This document shows, in pieces, positions 7,819-16,724 of a DNA stretch of 39,676 nt. The notes beneath the pieces were generated by a model that did not search any database, was not told the origin of the DNA, and saw nothing but the letters and a program-made list of their open reading frames with translations. Where the stretch lies: contig CAVBWS010000014.1 in NCBI GenBank assembly GCA_963599255.1, positions 1 to 39,676 of the forward strand, written 5' to 3'. Source of the stretch: RGIG5612 sp963599255. Lineage in GTDB: Bacteria; Bacillota; Clostridia; Lachnospirales; Lachnospiraceae. A program made the translations under genes and the position numbers. Positions within the stretch are counted from its first letter, which is position 1. Each line of letters opens with the position of its first letter.

Positions 7819-7853
7819 GTCAGCCACTTTTTCTGTCAACTTTATCTCATACA

Positions 7854-7894
7854 AAAGGCACACAGATCCTGCATTATTACATCTATGTGCCTTT
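7854..7894 (-). terminator. Terminator between glmS and the SGNH gene
   Basis: AAAGGCACA-c-AGAT (7854-7867) pairs with ATCT-a-TGTGCCTTT (7881-7894), a 13-bp stem with one mismatch. On the minus strand it ends in CCTTTTG, a short U-run. It directly follows the glmS stop codon at 7901, so the acylation set downstream is probably a separate or read-through transcript. Confidence 0.7.
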
Positions 7895-7900
7895 AAAAAT

Positions 7901-9769
7901 TTATTCTACGGTTACACTCTTAGCCAGATTTCTAGGCTTGTCTACATCAAGTCCCTTAGCACAGCTGATATAATATCCTAATAATTGAAGCGGTATTACT
8001 GCCAGGCTTCCTGCGAAATGTGCGTCAACCTTAGGCACGTAGATACTGAAATCTGTTGTATTTTCCACTTCATATTTGCCGTATGTAGTAATGCCGAACA
8101 GATATGCGCCACGAGCCTTGCACTCAACCATGTTACTTATGGTCTTCTCATATAATTCTTCCTGAGTCAGTACGCCGATTACAAGTATGCCGTCTTCAAT
8201 AAGGCTGATCGTGCCATGCTTGAGCTCACCCGCTGCATATGCCTCAGAATGAATATAACTGATTTCCTTTAATTTAAGGCTGCCCTCCAGGCATACAGAA
8301 TAATCAATGCCTCTTCCGACATAGAATACATCGTGAGCATTTGCATGATTACTTGCGAATCTCTGAATAGTCTCCTTGTCATTAAGTGCTTCTGTTATCT
8401 TGGCAGGAATACTCTTAAGCTCTGAAATATAATGAATATATTCAGCGTCGCTTACATGACCTCTAGCCTTGCCAAACTGAACTGCCAGACAGTATGCCGC
8501 CATAAGTTGACATGAATATGCCTTAGTCGTAGCTACCGCGATCTCAGGTCCTGCCAATGTGTACAATACATTATCAGCCTCTCTTGCGATAGTGGATCCC
8601 ACTACATTAACAATTGCAAGGGTCTTGACGCCCTTCTCTTTAGCAAGTCTTAATGCTGCCAGTGTATCTGCCGTCTCACCGCTCTGGCTGATAAGAATTA
8701 CCAGTCCGTTCTTATCCAGGATCATATTCCTGTATCTGAATTCGCTTGCCAGCTCCACCCTCACAGGAATACCCGCCAGATCTTCTATAACGTACTGTGC
8801 CTGCATACCTACATGCCATGCACTACCGCACGCAGTAATATAAATCTGAGATATGTTCTTAATCTCTTCGTCAGACAGACCCACATTGCTCAGGTCTATC
8901 TTATCATCTTTAATGAGACTGTTTAAAGTATCCTCCACAACTCTAGGCTGTTCATGAATCTCCTTGATCATGAAATGCTCATATCCGCCCTTTTCTGCGG
9001 CCTCTGCATCCCAATCAATGTGAGTTGTCTCTTTCTCAATCTCATCGCCATTCAGGTCATAGAAGTGAACCTCACCCGGTTTAACGCAGGCAAACTCAAG
9101 ATCTCCGATATAATATACATCTCTGGTATATTTCAAAATGGCAGGAACATCACTTGCAATATAACTCTGTCCGTCAGCAACACCGATGATCATCGGGGCA
9201 TCCTTACGTGCAACCCATATCTCACCCGGATAATCTGTGAACATAAGTTCCAATGCATATGCGCCTCTTACACGTACAAGTGTTTTAGCGATGGCATCGA
9301 TCGGACCTAACTTATATTTCTTATAGTAGTAATCAACCAGTTTAACTGCTACTTCAGTATCAGTATCACTGTAGAAACAGTATCCATGCTTAGAGAGTTT
9401 CTCCTTTAATTCCTGATAGTTCTCAATAATTCCATTATGTACGCCTACTACCTCAGAGAGAACCGGGCCTGAGCCTGAACCTGTGCAGTTACCGCTTACA
9501 TGAGGATGAGCATTAGTCTGGCTCGGAACGCCATGTGTAGCCCATCTTGTATGTCCTATGCCGCAGGTGCCCTTTAACGCCTTGCCGCCATCTACCTTTT
9601 CATAGAGATTTTTCAATTTGCCGGTTGCCTTAACTACCTCAGATGGCTTTTCCCCGTCTCGTACTGCAAGTCCTGCACTGTCATAACCTCTATACTCCAG
9701 TTTAGCCAAACCATCAAGCAGAATCGGTGCTGCCTGATCATGTCCTGTAAAACCTACTATTCCGCACAT
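7901..9769 (-). CDS. glmS: Glutamine-fructose-6-phosphate aminotransferase (isomerizing)
   Basis: A 622-residue cytoplasmic enzyme that makes glucosamine-6-phosphate from fructose-6-phosphate and glutamine, the first step to UDP-GlcNAc and the cell wall. The N-terminus MCGIVGFTGH gives Cys2, the glutaminase nucleophile; GIGHTRWATHG and THPH-type motifs follow (seen as TNAHPHVSGN). Two SIS isomerase domains follow, with ITACGSAWHVG and SQSGETADT, and the C-terminus DKPRNLAKSVTVE matches the canonical Lys-Ser-Val-Thr-Val-Glu end. It begins 20 nt after the phosphate transporter and is probably co-transcribed with it. No glmS ribozyme core is seen upstream, so regulation by that ribozyme is not supported. 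Confidence 0.98.
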   Translation of the reverse strand: MCGIVGFTGHDQAAPILLDGLAKLEYRGYDSAGLAVRDGEKPSEVVKATGKLKNLYEKVDGGKALKGTCGIGHTRWATHGVPSQTNAHPHVSGNCTGSGSGPVLSEVVGVHNGIIENYQELKEKLSKHGYCFYSDTDTEVAVKLVDYYYKKYKLGPIDAIAKTLVRVRGAYALELMFTDYPGEIWVARKDAPMIIGVADGQSYIASDVPAILKYTRDVYYIGDLEFACVKPGEVHFYDLNGDEIEKETTHIDWDAEAAEKGGYEHFMIKEIHEQPRVVEDTLNSLIKDDKIDLSNVGLSDEEIKNISQIYITACGSAWHVGMQAQYVIEDLAGIPVRVELASEFRYRNMILDKNGLVILISQSGETADTLAALRLAKEKGVKTLAIVNVVGSTIAREADNVLYTLAGPEIAVATTKAYSCQLMAAYCLAVQFGKARGHVSDAEYIHYISELKSIPAKITEALNDKETIQRFASNHANAHDVFYVGRGIDYSVCLEGSLKLKEISYIHSEAYAAGELKHGTISLIEDGILVIGVLTQEELYEKTISNMVECKARGAYLFGITTYGKYEVENTTDFSIYVPKVDAHFAGSLAVIPLQLLGYYISCAKGLDVDKPRNLAKSVTVE

Positions 9770-9789
9770 TTTATTTACTCCTGTTAATT

Positions 9790-11550
9790 CTAAATCTGAT
9801 ATTTCTTCTGATATTCTTTGTAATATAAGTTAAAGAATGCTTCCTTAGCATCTCTTACATTTTCAAGATATTCATGGACATTAAGGTCGTCCTTCTCTAC
9901 CTCAATAACCGCGATAGCTATATTGCTGCAGTGATCTGATACACGCTCATAATTGGTCAGCAGATCATTGAAAACGAATCCATTTTCCAGTGTGCATTTC
10001 TTAGCTTTAAGCCGCTCTATATGAGATATCTTCATCGCATCGCACAAGTTATCAATAACCTCTTCCAGAGGTTCTACTCTCATGGCCTCTTCTGCATTAT
10101 CATTCATAAATGCATCTTCAGTTATTGTAATTATCTCATTAATAGCCTTCTCCAGCACATCCAGTTCTGAAACGGCTTCGTCTGAGAATTTAATCTTCTT
10201 ATTGTGTACCTCGTCATACGCCTCGCCTATATTTCTCGCATGATCCGATATTCGTTCAAAATCTGAAAGCGCATGAAGGTATTTGCTGGCTGCATGACTC
10301 TGACTATTAGTAAGGGGCTGCTGGATTATCTTCATCAGATAAGTGCCCAGTTTATCTTCATAGCGGTCAACCATTTCCTCCAGAGAGTTAACATTCTTAA
10401 GCGTCGCAGAGGAATAATTATCTCTGAGCGTCATGGCTTCTCTCAACGCCTTAATGGAATTGTCAGCCATGGAATGAATTACCATGTTACTCTGTTCCAG
10501 AGCCAGCGCCGGATGCTCAATAAATCGCGGCTCCAGACGGTTCATATCCTCCTGCTCTGCGCGTGATCCTTCATCGTCAGGGAAGATCCTGCATACGAAT
10601 TTTTCCATAATACTGATTCCCGGTGCCAGGAACAGTACAGCGCAAAATCTGAACAAGGTATTGACCAACGCAATTGAAACCATGGTCATTGTGGATGTCA
10701 TAAATGAGAAATGGAAAATAGCTTCCATCACATAAAATATGACACCGCAGATAATGGCACCAAATAAATCAATAAAGAAGTAGGAAAATGCCGTTCGTTT
10801 GCCATTGGCGCTGGCTCCTAATGCACTTAAAAGAACCGGAACTGATGCGCCGATACCGATACCCATTATGATTGGGAATGCTACTTCAAAACTTATGGCT
10901 CCTGTAACTGCAAGTGCCTGTAAGATACCGACTGCAGCACTTGCACTCTGAAGTACCGCTGTGAATAAAAGTCCGACTAATATACCCAGAATAGGGTTAG
11001 AAAATGTTGTAAGAAAATCAATAAATTCAGGGCTTTCTCTAAGTCCTGATACTGCGCTTGACATGGCTGTCATGCCAAACATTAAAACTGCGAATCCCAT
11101 CAATATATCGCCGAAATATCGAAGGGATTCCTTCTTGCAGAACATCCGCAGGATTATTCCGATAACTGCCACAACGCCTGTAAGCATCGTTGTATTGAAG
11201 TATGATGCAATACTGGCTCCGCCGCCTTCAATACTGTTAAGACATAGGATCCATCCGGTTATACTGGTTCCGATAATGGCTCCCATGATGATTCCTATGG
11301 CCTGCTTGACCTTCATCATGCCTGAATTAACAAATCCGACTACCATTACAGATGTTGCTGACGATGATTGGATTACGGCAGTTACTCCGGTTCCCAAGAG
11401 AATTCCTTTAAATGCATTGCTTGAAAGTTTATATAAGATAACTTCCAATTTATTGCCGGCAACCTTCTTTAGTGCATCTCCCATGATTGACATACCAAAC
11501 AGGAATAATGCCACACCTGAAAGTAATGAAACTACTTCCATTACGCCCAT
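9790..11550 (-). CDS. Na+/phosphate symporter with C-terminal PhoU-like domain
   Basis: A 586-residue membrane protein of the Na/Pi-cotransporter (NptA/PNaS) family. The N-terminal two thirds hold two inverted transport repeats, each with the family's QSSSATSV- and QSASAAVG-type motifs (TAVIQSSSATSVMVVGF and TAVLQSASAAVGILQ). The cytoplasmic C-terminal part, from about residue 350, is a PhoU-like helical bundle with RISDHARNIGEA and RVSDHCSNIAIA. The role is sodium-driven phosphate uptake or phosphate balance. The frame runs on to 11679, but the ATG at 11550 has a GGAGG ribosome-binding site 9 nt upstream and starts the first membrane helix. glmS follows by 20 nt. Confidence 0.92.
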   Translation of the reverse strand: MGVMEVVSLLSGVALFLFGMSIMGDALKKVAGNKLEVILYKLSSNAFKGILLGTGVTAVIQSSSATSVMVVGFVNSGMMKVKQAIGIIMGAIIGTSITGWILCLNSIEGGGASIASYFNTTMLTGVVAVIGIILRMFCKKESLRYFGDILMGFAVLMFGMTAMSSAVSGLRESPEFIDFLTTFSNPILGILVGLLFTAVLQSASAAVGILQALAVTGAISFEVAFPIIMGIGIGASVPVLLSALGASANGKRTAFSYFFIDLFGAIICGVIFYVMEAIFHFSFMTSTMTMVSIALVNTLFRFCAVLFLAPGISIMEKFVCRIFPDDEGSRAEQEDMNRLEPRFIEHPALALEQSNMVIHSMADNSIKALREAMTLRDNYSSATLKNVNSLEEMVDRYEDKLGTYLMKIIQQPLTNSQSHAASKYLHALSDFERISDHARNIGEAYDEVHNKKIKFSDEAVSELDVLEKAINEIITITEDAFMNDNAEEAMRVEPLEEVIDNLCDAMKISHIERLKAKKCTLENGFVFNDLLTNYERVSDHCSNIAIAVIEVEKDDLNVHEYLENVRDAKEAFFNLYYKEYQKKYQI

Positions 11551-11798
11551 ATCTAATTTCCTCCGAGTCCGCCGCATAATATCCCTTATCCGCATACATT
11601 TGCTCAACACATATGAATGCCGGAGATATATGTTTACGACTTCATGATTTACCCTTAGTACCGATACCACGTCTCGCAAATAGCTGCACTCAATAACTTG
11701 TCTTGATTATCCCCTCGTTATTAGCCCTGTTAATTTATACGTTGTACCGGCTGCGTCACTTAGTTATGCATATAATTTCTGCTCAGCAAAATTACAGC

Positions 11799-11826
11799 AA
11801 CATAATTCTATAACTTTTTATGTCAA
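11799..11826 (-). promoter_or_regulatory. Putative promoter of the phosphate-symporter/glmS unit
   Basis: On the minus strand a perfect TTGACA (11826-11821) is followed after 16 nt by TATGTT (11804-11799). It predicts a leader of about 240 nt. The rest of the 415-bp gap contains this leader, where I see no recognisable riboswitch or glmS ribozyme, and the rhaD terminator at its right end. Confidence 0.5.
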
Positions 11827-11879
11827 TTTTCCAGTATTACTTTTTAACTTGATTTTCTGCCTTGATTTCTGCAAAATAA

Positions 11880-11950
11880 AATCCCCTGCTCCAAATTATC
11901 TGTCTGCAGAAATGTTTCATTCAGCAAGTTCGGTTTCGAACAGGGGATGT
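11880..11950 (-). terminator. rhaD terminator, related to the foldback family (copy H)
   Basis: ATCCCCTG (left arm, near 11880) pairs with CAGGGGAT (right arm, near 11941-11948) around a loop of about 50 nt. On the minus strand the stem is followed by ATTTTATTTTG, a U-rich tail, as in an intrinsic terminator. The upstream arm reads CCCTGTTCGAAACCG, close to the CACTGTTCGAAAACG core of the repeats, and similarity continues into GCTGA. The rhamnose operon therefore seems to end in a diverged copy. Confidence 0.6.
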
Positions 11951-11965
11951 TGCGTTTGTTATTTA

Positions 11966-12787
11966 TTATTTAAGAAATCTCTCCGGAAGAACTATGTCGA
12001 ATTCCTTGGCAAGGTCTCTGAAGTTCTGTGGTGTAATGGTCTGAAGTTTCGTCTGGCTCATGGATCTCATCTTAACATAGATTTCTGCGGACTTTTCCAC
12101 TGTATGCATGAGTCCGAAGGTCTGATCAAAATCTTCGCCTGCACAGAACATGCCATGATGCGCCCAAATAGCCACATCATATTTTTTCATCAGTTCACTG
12201 GTGGCAACGGCCACATCTCTCTTGCCCGGAACCATCCATCCCAGTACGCCTACGCCGTCAGGGAAGATTACAGGACATTCGGTAGCCATCTCCCACAGTT
12301 CTCTTGTGAACACTTCATCTTCAAGAGGAAGTACAAATGTAAGTGCAATAATATTGGTCGGATGCGCATGATAGATTACGCGATATCTGCCATCTGTAAG
12401 CTTCTTTTTAACTTCATGATTCATGAGATGGCTTGGAAGCTCACTGGTAGGCTTGCCGCCATTTACAAGACCCCAGCATATTCTGTAATTTTCACCCTTG
12501 TCATCAACTTGAAGAATACACATAGAATCGTCAGGCTTGATAATTACATTGCGCATGAATTTTCCACTTCCCGTAACCAGGAAGAATTCTCCAGCCAATT
12601 TCGGAACTGTCGTTCCTATATCCTTCCATTCGCCGTCGAATCTAAGCTCTTCACTTATTGAATTAACTTCCTCAGCCTTGATACGATATGACAGATTGCC
12701 GCCATTTCTCTCATGCCATCCCTGTTCCCAGCCGTCATTGCACATTCTGATAAAACCTTGAACAAATTCTGCATCTAATACTTTCAT
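11966..12787 (-). CDS. rhaD: L-rhamnulose-1-phosphate aldolase
   Basis: A 273-residue class II aldolase that splits L-rhamnulose-1-phosphate into dihydroxyacetone phosphate and L-lactaldehyde. The zinc site is visible as YHAHPTN (H140, H142) and IWAHHG (H211), and the acid residue is E116 in TSELPSH. These align one position below the residues known in the E. coli enzyme (E117, H141, H143, H212), and the length is nearly identical. The ATG has an AAGGA ribosome-binding site. It is the last gene of the rhaB-rhaA-rhaD run and of the whole locus, ending at the hairpin terminator downstream. Confidence 0.97.
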   Translation of the reverse strand: MKVLDAEFVQGFIRMCNDGWEQGWHERNGGNLSYRIKAEEVNSISEELRFDGEWKDIGTTVPKLAGEFFLVTGSGKFMRNVIIKPDDSMCILQVDDKGENYRICWGLVNGGKPTSELPSHLMNHEVKKKLTDGRYRVIYHAHPTNIIALTFVLPLEDEVFTRELWEMATECPVIFPDGVGVLGWMVPGKRDVAVATSELMKKYDVAIWAHHGMFCAGEDFDQTFGLMHTVEKSAEIYVKMRSMSQTKLQTITPQNFRDLAKEFDIVLPERFLK

Positions 12788-12812
12788 TTCAATGTCCTTC
12801 CGTTTAATTTAC

Positions 12813-12844
12813 GTTTAAATTTTAACTATCATTATAATTTAAAC
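12813..12844. repeat. AT-rich hairpin between rhaA and rhaD
   Basis: GTTTAAATT (12813-12821) and AATTTAAAC (12836-12844) are exact inverse copies around a 14-nt loop. The stem is purely A-T apart from one end pair, so it is weak as a terminator. It may mark an mRNA processing or stability point. Confidence 0.5.
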
Positions 12845-12846
12845 AA

Positions 12847-14106
12847 TTATGAACGCTTCTTCAATACTGCATTTTCGTATTTTTCAATTTCGTGGCTTAA
12901 ATCAAAATCTCCGATAATGCCATTTTGTTCGCAATAATAATTCCAAACATCACCATATGGCATCATCTTCATAGCTTCCTGCATGATCATAAGCTTCGTG
13001 AAATTGCTTTCATCCTGAAGCTTCTTAAGCCCCTGACTTGGAAGACACAGAGCTTCCAGCAATGCCTTCTGCATACTTCTCATGCCCACTGCCCATGCAG
13101 AGATACGATTTATGCTTGCATCAAAATAATCAAGTGCAATATATACCCTGTTAAGGGCATCACATCTTACAATTTCCTTAGCGATTTCCTTAGTTTCATC
13201 ATCAAGAAGCAGCACATGGTCTGAATCCCATCTTACGCCCCTGGTAACATGAAGTGCGATCTCCGGATAGAAGCATAGCATCGCAGGTATCTTATCTGAG
13301 ACCACCTCGGTCGGATGATAATGTCCGTTGTCCATTAACGGCAGGCAACCCTTGTTCATGGCAGCAAGTGACAATGTGAATTCTGCTGAACCTGCAGTAT
13401 ATGATTCCACACCGATTCCGAATACCTTGGATTCAACACAAGGTTTAACTTTATCCATATCATAAGGTTCGGATAAAATAGCCTCAATAGACTCCTTATA
13501 TCTCATCCTAGGACCCATACGGTCAGCTGGAATATCCTTAAAACCATCGCCTGTCCAGATATTCATAACACAAGGTATGCCCGTTTCTTCAGCAAAATAC
13601 TGCGAGATCCTGATACATGCCTTGCCATGTTCAATCCAGAAGTGGCGAACTTCCGGGTCAGGACTCGAAAGTGTAAGTCCATCCTTAACCATAGGATGTG
13701 AGAAGAATGTAGGATTAAAATCAAGTCCCATTCCTCTTTCCTTGGCGAATTCTACCCACTTAGCAAAATGCTTTGGCTCTAGTTTATCTCGGTCTGCAAA
13801 TTCTCCATCTTTAAATATTGCATAGCAGGCGTGAACATTTATCTTCTTGGTTCCCGGCACAAGTGACATGGCCTTGTCCATATCTGCCATCAATTCCTCC
13901 GGGGTTCTGGCCTTGCCCGGATAATTGCCTGTGGTCTGGATTCCTCCGGTAAGGGGTCCGTCGTGATCGAACCCGATAACATCATCTCCCTGCCAGCAGT
14001 GCATTGACACTGGTACCTTTTTTAATATTTCAATGGCCTTGTCGGTATCAACACCGATACTTCTAAACATTTCTCTTGCGGATTCATAGCGTTCTGTGAT
14101 AGTCAT
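12847..14106 (-). CDS. rhaA: L-rhamnose isomerase
   Basis: A 419-residue cytoplasmic isomerase converting L-rhamnose to L-rhamnulose. It has the same length as the well-studied E. coli enzyme. Recognisable segments are VSMHCWQGDDV near the N-terminus, GLDFNPTFFSHPM, the metal-site region GVESYTAGSAEF and MDNGHYHPTE, and HVTRGVRWDSDHV. These include the His and Asp residues expected to bind Mn2+. It sits between rhaB and rhaD, in pathway order. The start ATG follows a purine-rich but weak ribosome-binding site. Confidence 0.97.
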   Translation of the reverse strand: MTITERYESAREMFRSIGVDTDKAIEILKKVPVSMHCWQGDDVIGFDHDGPLTGGIQTTGNYPGKARTPEELMADMDKAMSLVPGTKKINVHACYAIFKDGEFADRDKLEPKHFAKWVEFAKERGMGLDFNPTFFSHPMVKDGLTLSSPDPEVRHFWIEHGKACIRISQYFAEETGIPCVMNIWTGDGFKDIPADRMGPRMRYKESIEAILSEPYDMDKVKPCVESKVFGIGVESYTAGSAEFTLSLAAMNKGCLPLMDNGHYHPTEVVSDKIPAMLCFYPEIALHVTRGVRWDSDHVLLLDDETKEIAKEIVRCDALNRVYIALDYFDASINRISAWAVGMRSMQKALLEALCLPSQGLKKLQDESNFTKLMIMQEAMKMMPYGDVWNYYCEQNGIIGDFDLSHEIEKYENAVLKKRS

Positions 14107-14211
14107 ATTTTTTCTCTATACTTTCTTATTTATTTTGCATGAAAAGCTTATATTTAAGCCATTTGTGCAATTTTTTACTAAGTTACTAATAATGCTAAAT
14201 ATCTGAAAATG

Positions 14212-14237
14212 GGCGAAACTCTCGTATTAGTTTTGCC
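14212..14237 (-). terminator. Hairpin after rhaB
   Basis: GGC-g-AAACT (14212-14220) pairs with AGTTT-t-GCC (14229-14237) around an 8-nt loop. On the minus strand it is followed by CATTTTC. It is probably a partial terminator or mRNA stabiliser within the rhaB-rhaA gap rather than a full stop. Confidence 0.45.
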
Positions 14238-14244
14238 GGTGTTT

Positions 14245-15648
14245 TTAGGCATTAAAGCATTTAATATCAAATGATTCTTTTACGCAGCTTCTGGCTTCCC
14301 TCAGAGAACTGAATACACCGTCCCTGATCATCTGGGACATAGCATTTCCGATGGCAGTTGCTTCTGACGGCCCCGCATAAACAGTCTTTCCTGTTGCCTT
14401 AGCAGTAAGCATATTCAGATAATCCGCATTGGATCCGCCGCCTATTACATGAATTTTGTCATATTGTTTCTGAACGCCCTGTTCAATATCTCTTACGGTC
14501 TGTCCGTAGCAGGAAGCCAAACTTTCATATATAACCGCAGCCAGCTCCCCAACTGTCAACGGCTCCTTCTGTTCCGTTTTCTTACAATATTCCTTTATTG
14601 CCACAATCATGCTCTCAGGTGCCAGAAATGACGGATCATTAACATCAACTCTGGACGGGAAATCTTTATTCTTTTCTGCCATTAAGCACAGTTCTGCAAA
14701 TGAATGTTTCTTGCCCAATTCATTTCGTACAGATTGGATCATCCATAATCCCATGATATTCTTCAAATGTCTGAAGCGCATCTCATATCCGCCTTCATTT
14801 GTAAAATTAGCCTCTTGGCTCTGCTTGCTGCAGTCTGCCGCATTAAGCTCCACACCCATCAACGACCATGTGCCGGAGCTTATATATATGCCGTTTCCCT
14901 GTTCATCCGGCACGGCCATAACAGCAGATGCTGTATCATGACTGGCACACATAAGAACCTTACAATTAAATCCGACCTCTTTTTGAATGTTAATACTCAG
15001 GTCTCCTACTTCCGTCCCCGGCATATGAAGTTCAAGAAACGCTCCCGAAGGATATCCCAGAAGCTCTATAAGTGTTCTATCCCATTGCCCTGTCTTAGGA
15101 TCAACCAGTTGAGTTGACGTAGCATTAGTATATTCCGACATCTTATTGCCTGTCAGTTTAAATTGAAAATAATCCGGCAGCATTAATAAGCTCTTAGTCT
15201 TATCAAGAACTTCAGGATGATCACGTTTTACTGCCATAAGCTGATAGATGGTATTAAATTTCTGTTTCTGAATGCCGGTTCTTGCGTAGAGCTGATTTTC
15301 TGATATATGTTCATATACCAGCTCATCACAGCCATTTGTTCTGTCATCACGATATGCATAGGTATTTCCCAATACATTATCTTCCTGATCAAGAAGAACA
15401 TAATCCACAGCCCATGTATCAATAGACATGCTATAAGGAATCATGCCCAGTTCACGGCACCTTTTCATTCCTTCTTTAATCTCCTCAAACAGCCTGTCAG
15501 TGTCCCACAAGAGTTTGCCATTTTCTCTGATCATGCCATTTTCAAAACGATAAATTTCCTCCAGCTTAAACCTGCCATTTTCCATATAAGCAAGCATATG
15601 TCTTCCGCTGGAAGCTCCGATATCAATTGCTAAATAATATTTCGGCAT
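14245..15648 (-). CDS. rhaB: Rhamnulokinase
   Basis: A 467-residue sugar kinase of the FGGY family that phosphorylates L-rhamnulose with ATP. The N-terminal phosphate-binding motif YYLAIDIGASSGRH is typical of RhaB. The second half contains CASHDTASAVMAVP, YISSGTWSLMGVE and the nucleotide-site segment IHVIGGGSNADYLNMLTA, followed by AIGNAMSQMI. The ATG follows an AAGGAA ribosome-binding site. The upstream gap holds foldback copy C. The downstream gap before rhaA holds a hairpin. Confidence 0.97.
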   Translation of the reverse strand: MPKYYLAIDIGASSGRHMLAYMENGRFKLEEIYRFENGMIRENGKLLWDTDRLFEEIKEGMKRCRELGMIPYSMSIDTWAVDYVLLDQEDNVLGNTYAYRDDRTNGCDELVYEHISENQLYARTGIQKQKFNTIYQLMAVKRDHPEVLDKTKSLLMLPDYFQFKLTGNKMSEYTNATSTQLVDPKTGQWDRTLIELLGYPSGAFLELHMPGTEVGDLSINIQKEVGFNCKVLMCASHDTASAVMAVPDEQGNGIYISSGTWSLMGVELNAADCSKQSQEANFTNEGGYEMRFRHLKNIMGLWMIQSVRNELGKKHSFAELCLMAEKNKDFPSRVDVNDPSFLAPESMIVAIKEYCKKTEQKEPLTVGELAAVIYESLASCYGQTVRDIEQGVQKQYDKIHVIGGGSNADYLNMLTAKATGKTVYAGPSEATAIGNAMSQMIRDGVFSSLREARSCVKESFDIKCFNA

Positions 15649-15706
15649 AATATTCCTTCCTGTCTGTTTTCATATTGCTGCCTTGATGCAGTAAAAAGTT
15701 GTAAGC

Positions 15707-15778
15707 CGTGCATTTTTGTCAGGACAAACTACGCAGATGTTTTCGAGCAATATCTGCACACCGGGGGTTTAATGCACG
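15707..15778. repeat. Intergenic foldback element, copy C (shortened)
   Basis: Outer arms CGTGCATT (15707-15714) and AATGCACG (15771-15778) are perfect. Inner arms GCAGAT (15733-15738) and ATCTGC (15752-15757) enclose GTTTTCGAGCAAT, a variant of the family core. TGTCAGGAC and ACTACG match copy A with the middle removed. It lies between the MBL gene and rhaB. Confidence 0.65.
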
Positions 15779-15796
15779 TAGGGACAGACGCCTATT

Positions 15797-16657
15797 CTAA
15801 TAATTATTTTTCGAACCATACACCTTAAGTATCTCAGCTTTCTTAACAAATATGCTTACCAGTCCATATCTTACGCGGCACAACTCCGGTGCCTTTGGAT
15901 CCATCTCAACATAGGGATGATTCAACCGGTCTTCAATAACAGCCGATCCGTTATATATTGCATCCGCGAGTTTTATATAATCCTCAATATATGATCTTGC
16001 AATCGGAAATCCGTTATGATTAGGCAAAATCCAGGTATTTTCATCACACAGGCTAAGTATGGTTTCTGCGTTACATTTCATATTATCAATGCGCTCATAT
16101 ATATCATATGGTGCATTCGGATTATGAGAATTATCATATAGCATGGTCTGCGCTGCCTCGAATTCATCACCTGTAAATATAAGATTTTCTGTCTTATCCC
16201 AGAAGAATAAAGCGCTGTTGCAGTGTGCCGGTCTGGCTTCTATCACCTGAATGAGTCTTCCGCCCAGATCAATAATGTCACCGTCTTGCAAAATCGATTT
16301 CTTGTAGCCCGGATACGGCAGTTTTGATAGGTCAAAAGGACTGAAATCCGAAGCAACCGCCGGCTCATCAATTACATATCCTGCACTTACAAATACCTCT
16401 TCGAATTCTCCATTTCCGGCGGCATGATCCGGATGGAAATGAGTATTTACAACCATAAGCGGCTTATCCGTAAGCTTAGATACACATTCTCTCAGATTGC
16501 CTGTACCCCATCCGGTATCTATCAGAAGTGCCTTATCTCGTCCTTCCAGAAGATAAATATTCTCACTTCCGTTCATAAAATTAATAAACCAGGTGCCTTC
16601 TTTGGCTTGCCATGGAATGAATGTCCCAAAAATCTGCTCTAATGTAGGCTGCTGCAT
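15797..16657 (-). CDS. MBL-fold metallo-hydrolase
   Basis: A 286-residue protein with the metallo-beta-lactamase signature NTHFHPDHAAGN (H73, H75, D77, H78). GHxxxxx-type and later metal ligands appear as EARPAHCNSAL, IFTGDEF and LPNHNG. The fold covers glyoxalases, lactonases, esterases and phosphodiesterases, so the substrate cannot be named. Its place just before rhaB in a rhamnose operon suggests a lactone, ester or aldehyde-derived side product of rhamnoside breakdown. The ATG at 16657 has a strong AAGGAG site. The ATG at 16690, which would add 11 residues, has none and is rejected. Confidence 0.85.
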   Translation of the reverse strand: MQQPTLEQIFGTFIPWQAKEGTWFINFMNGSENIYLLEGRDKALLIDTGWGTGNLRECVSKLTDKPLMVVNTHFHPDHAAGNGEFEEVFVSAGYVIDEPAVASDFSPFDLSKLPYPGYKKSILQDGDIIDLGGRLIQVIEARPAHCNSALFFWDKTENLIFTGDEFEAAQTMLYDNSHNPNAPYDIYERIDNMKCNAETILSLCDENTWILPNHNGFPIARSYIEDYIKLADAIYNGSAVIEDRLNHPYVEMDPKAPELCRVRYGLVSIFVKKAEILKVYGSKNNY

Positions 16658-16724
16658 ATTCAGTCTCTCCTTAGTATTTATTTTTTCCATACAGCGGCGA
16701 CCATCATCAACGGTTTACGCTGAC

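Noticed and set aside
7834..7839. TTGACA box on the minus strand just upstream of the SGNH start
   Set aside because: A matching -10 would fall inside the coding region beyond the only plausible start codon, so it would not produce the full message.
7819..7863. GTG start for the SGNH hydrolase
   Set aside because: The codon lies inside the glmS terminator hairpin and has no ribosome-binding site.
9770..9789. glmS ribozyme before glmS
   Set aside because: The gap is only 20 nt and no ribozyme core is seen in the upstream leader either.
10961..11647. Long plus-strand reading frame opposite the phosphate symporter
   Set aside because: It mirrors the membrane helices of a well-recognised protein and shows no ribosome-binding site or family features.
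11660..11800. Possible riboswitch in the phosphate-symporter leader
   Set aside because: No conserved core of the c-di-GMP, cobalamin, T-box or other common classes could be recognised by eye; only a long unassigned leader is reported.
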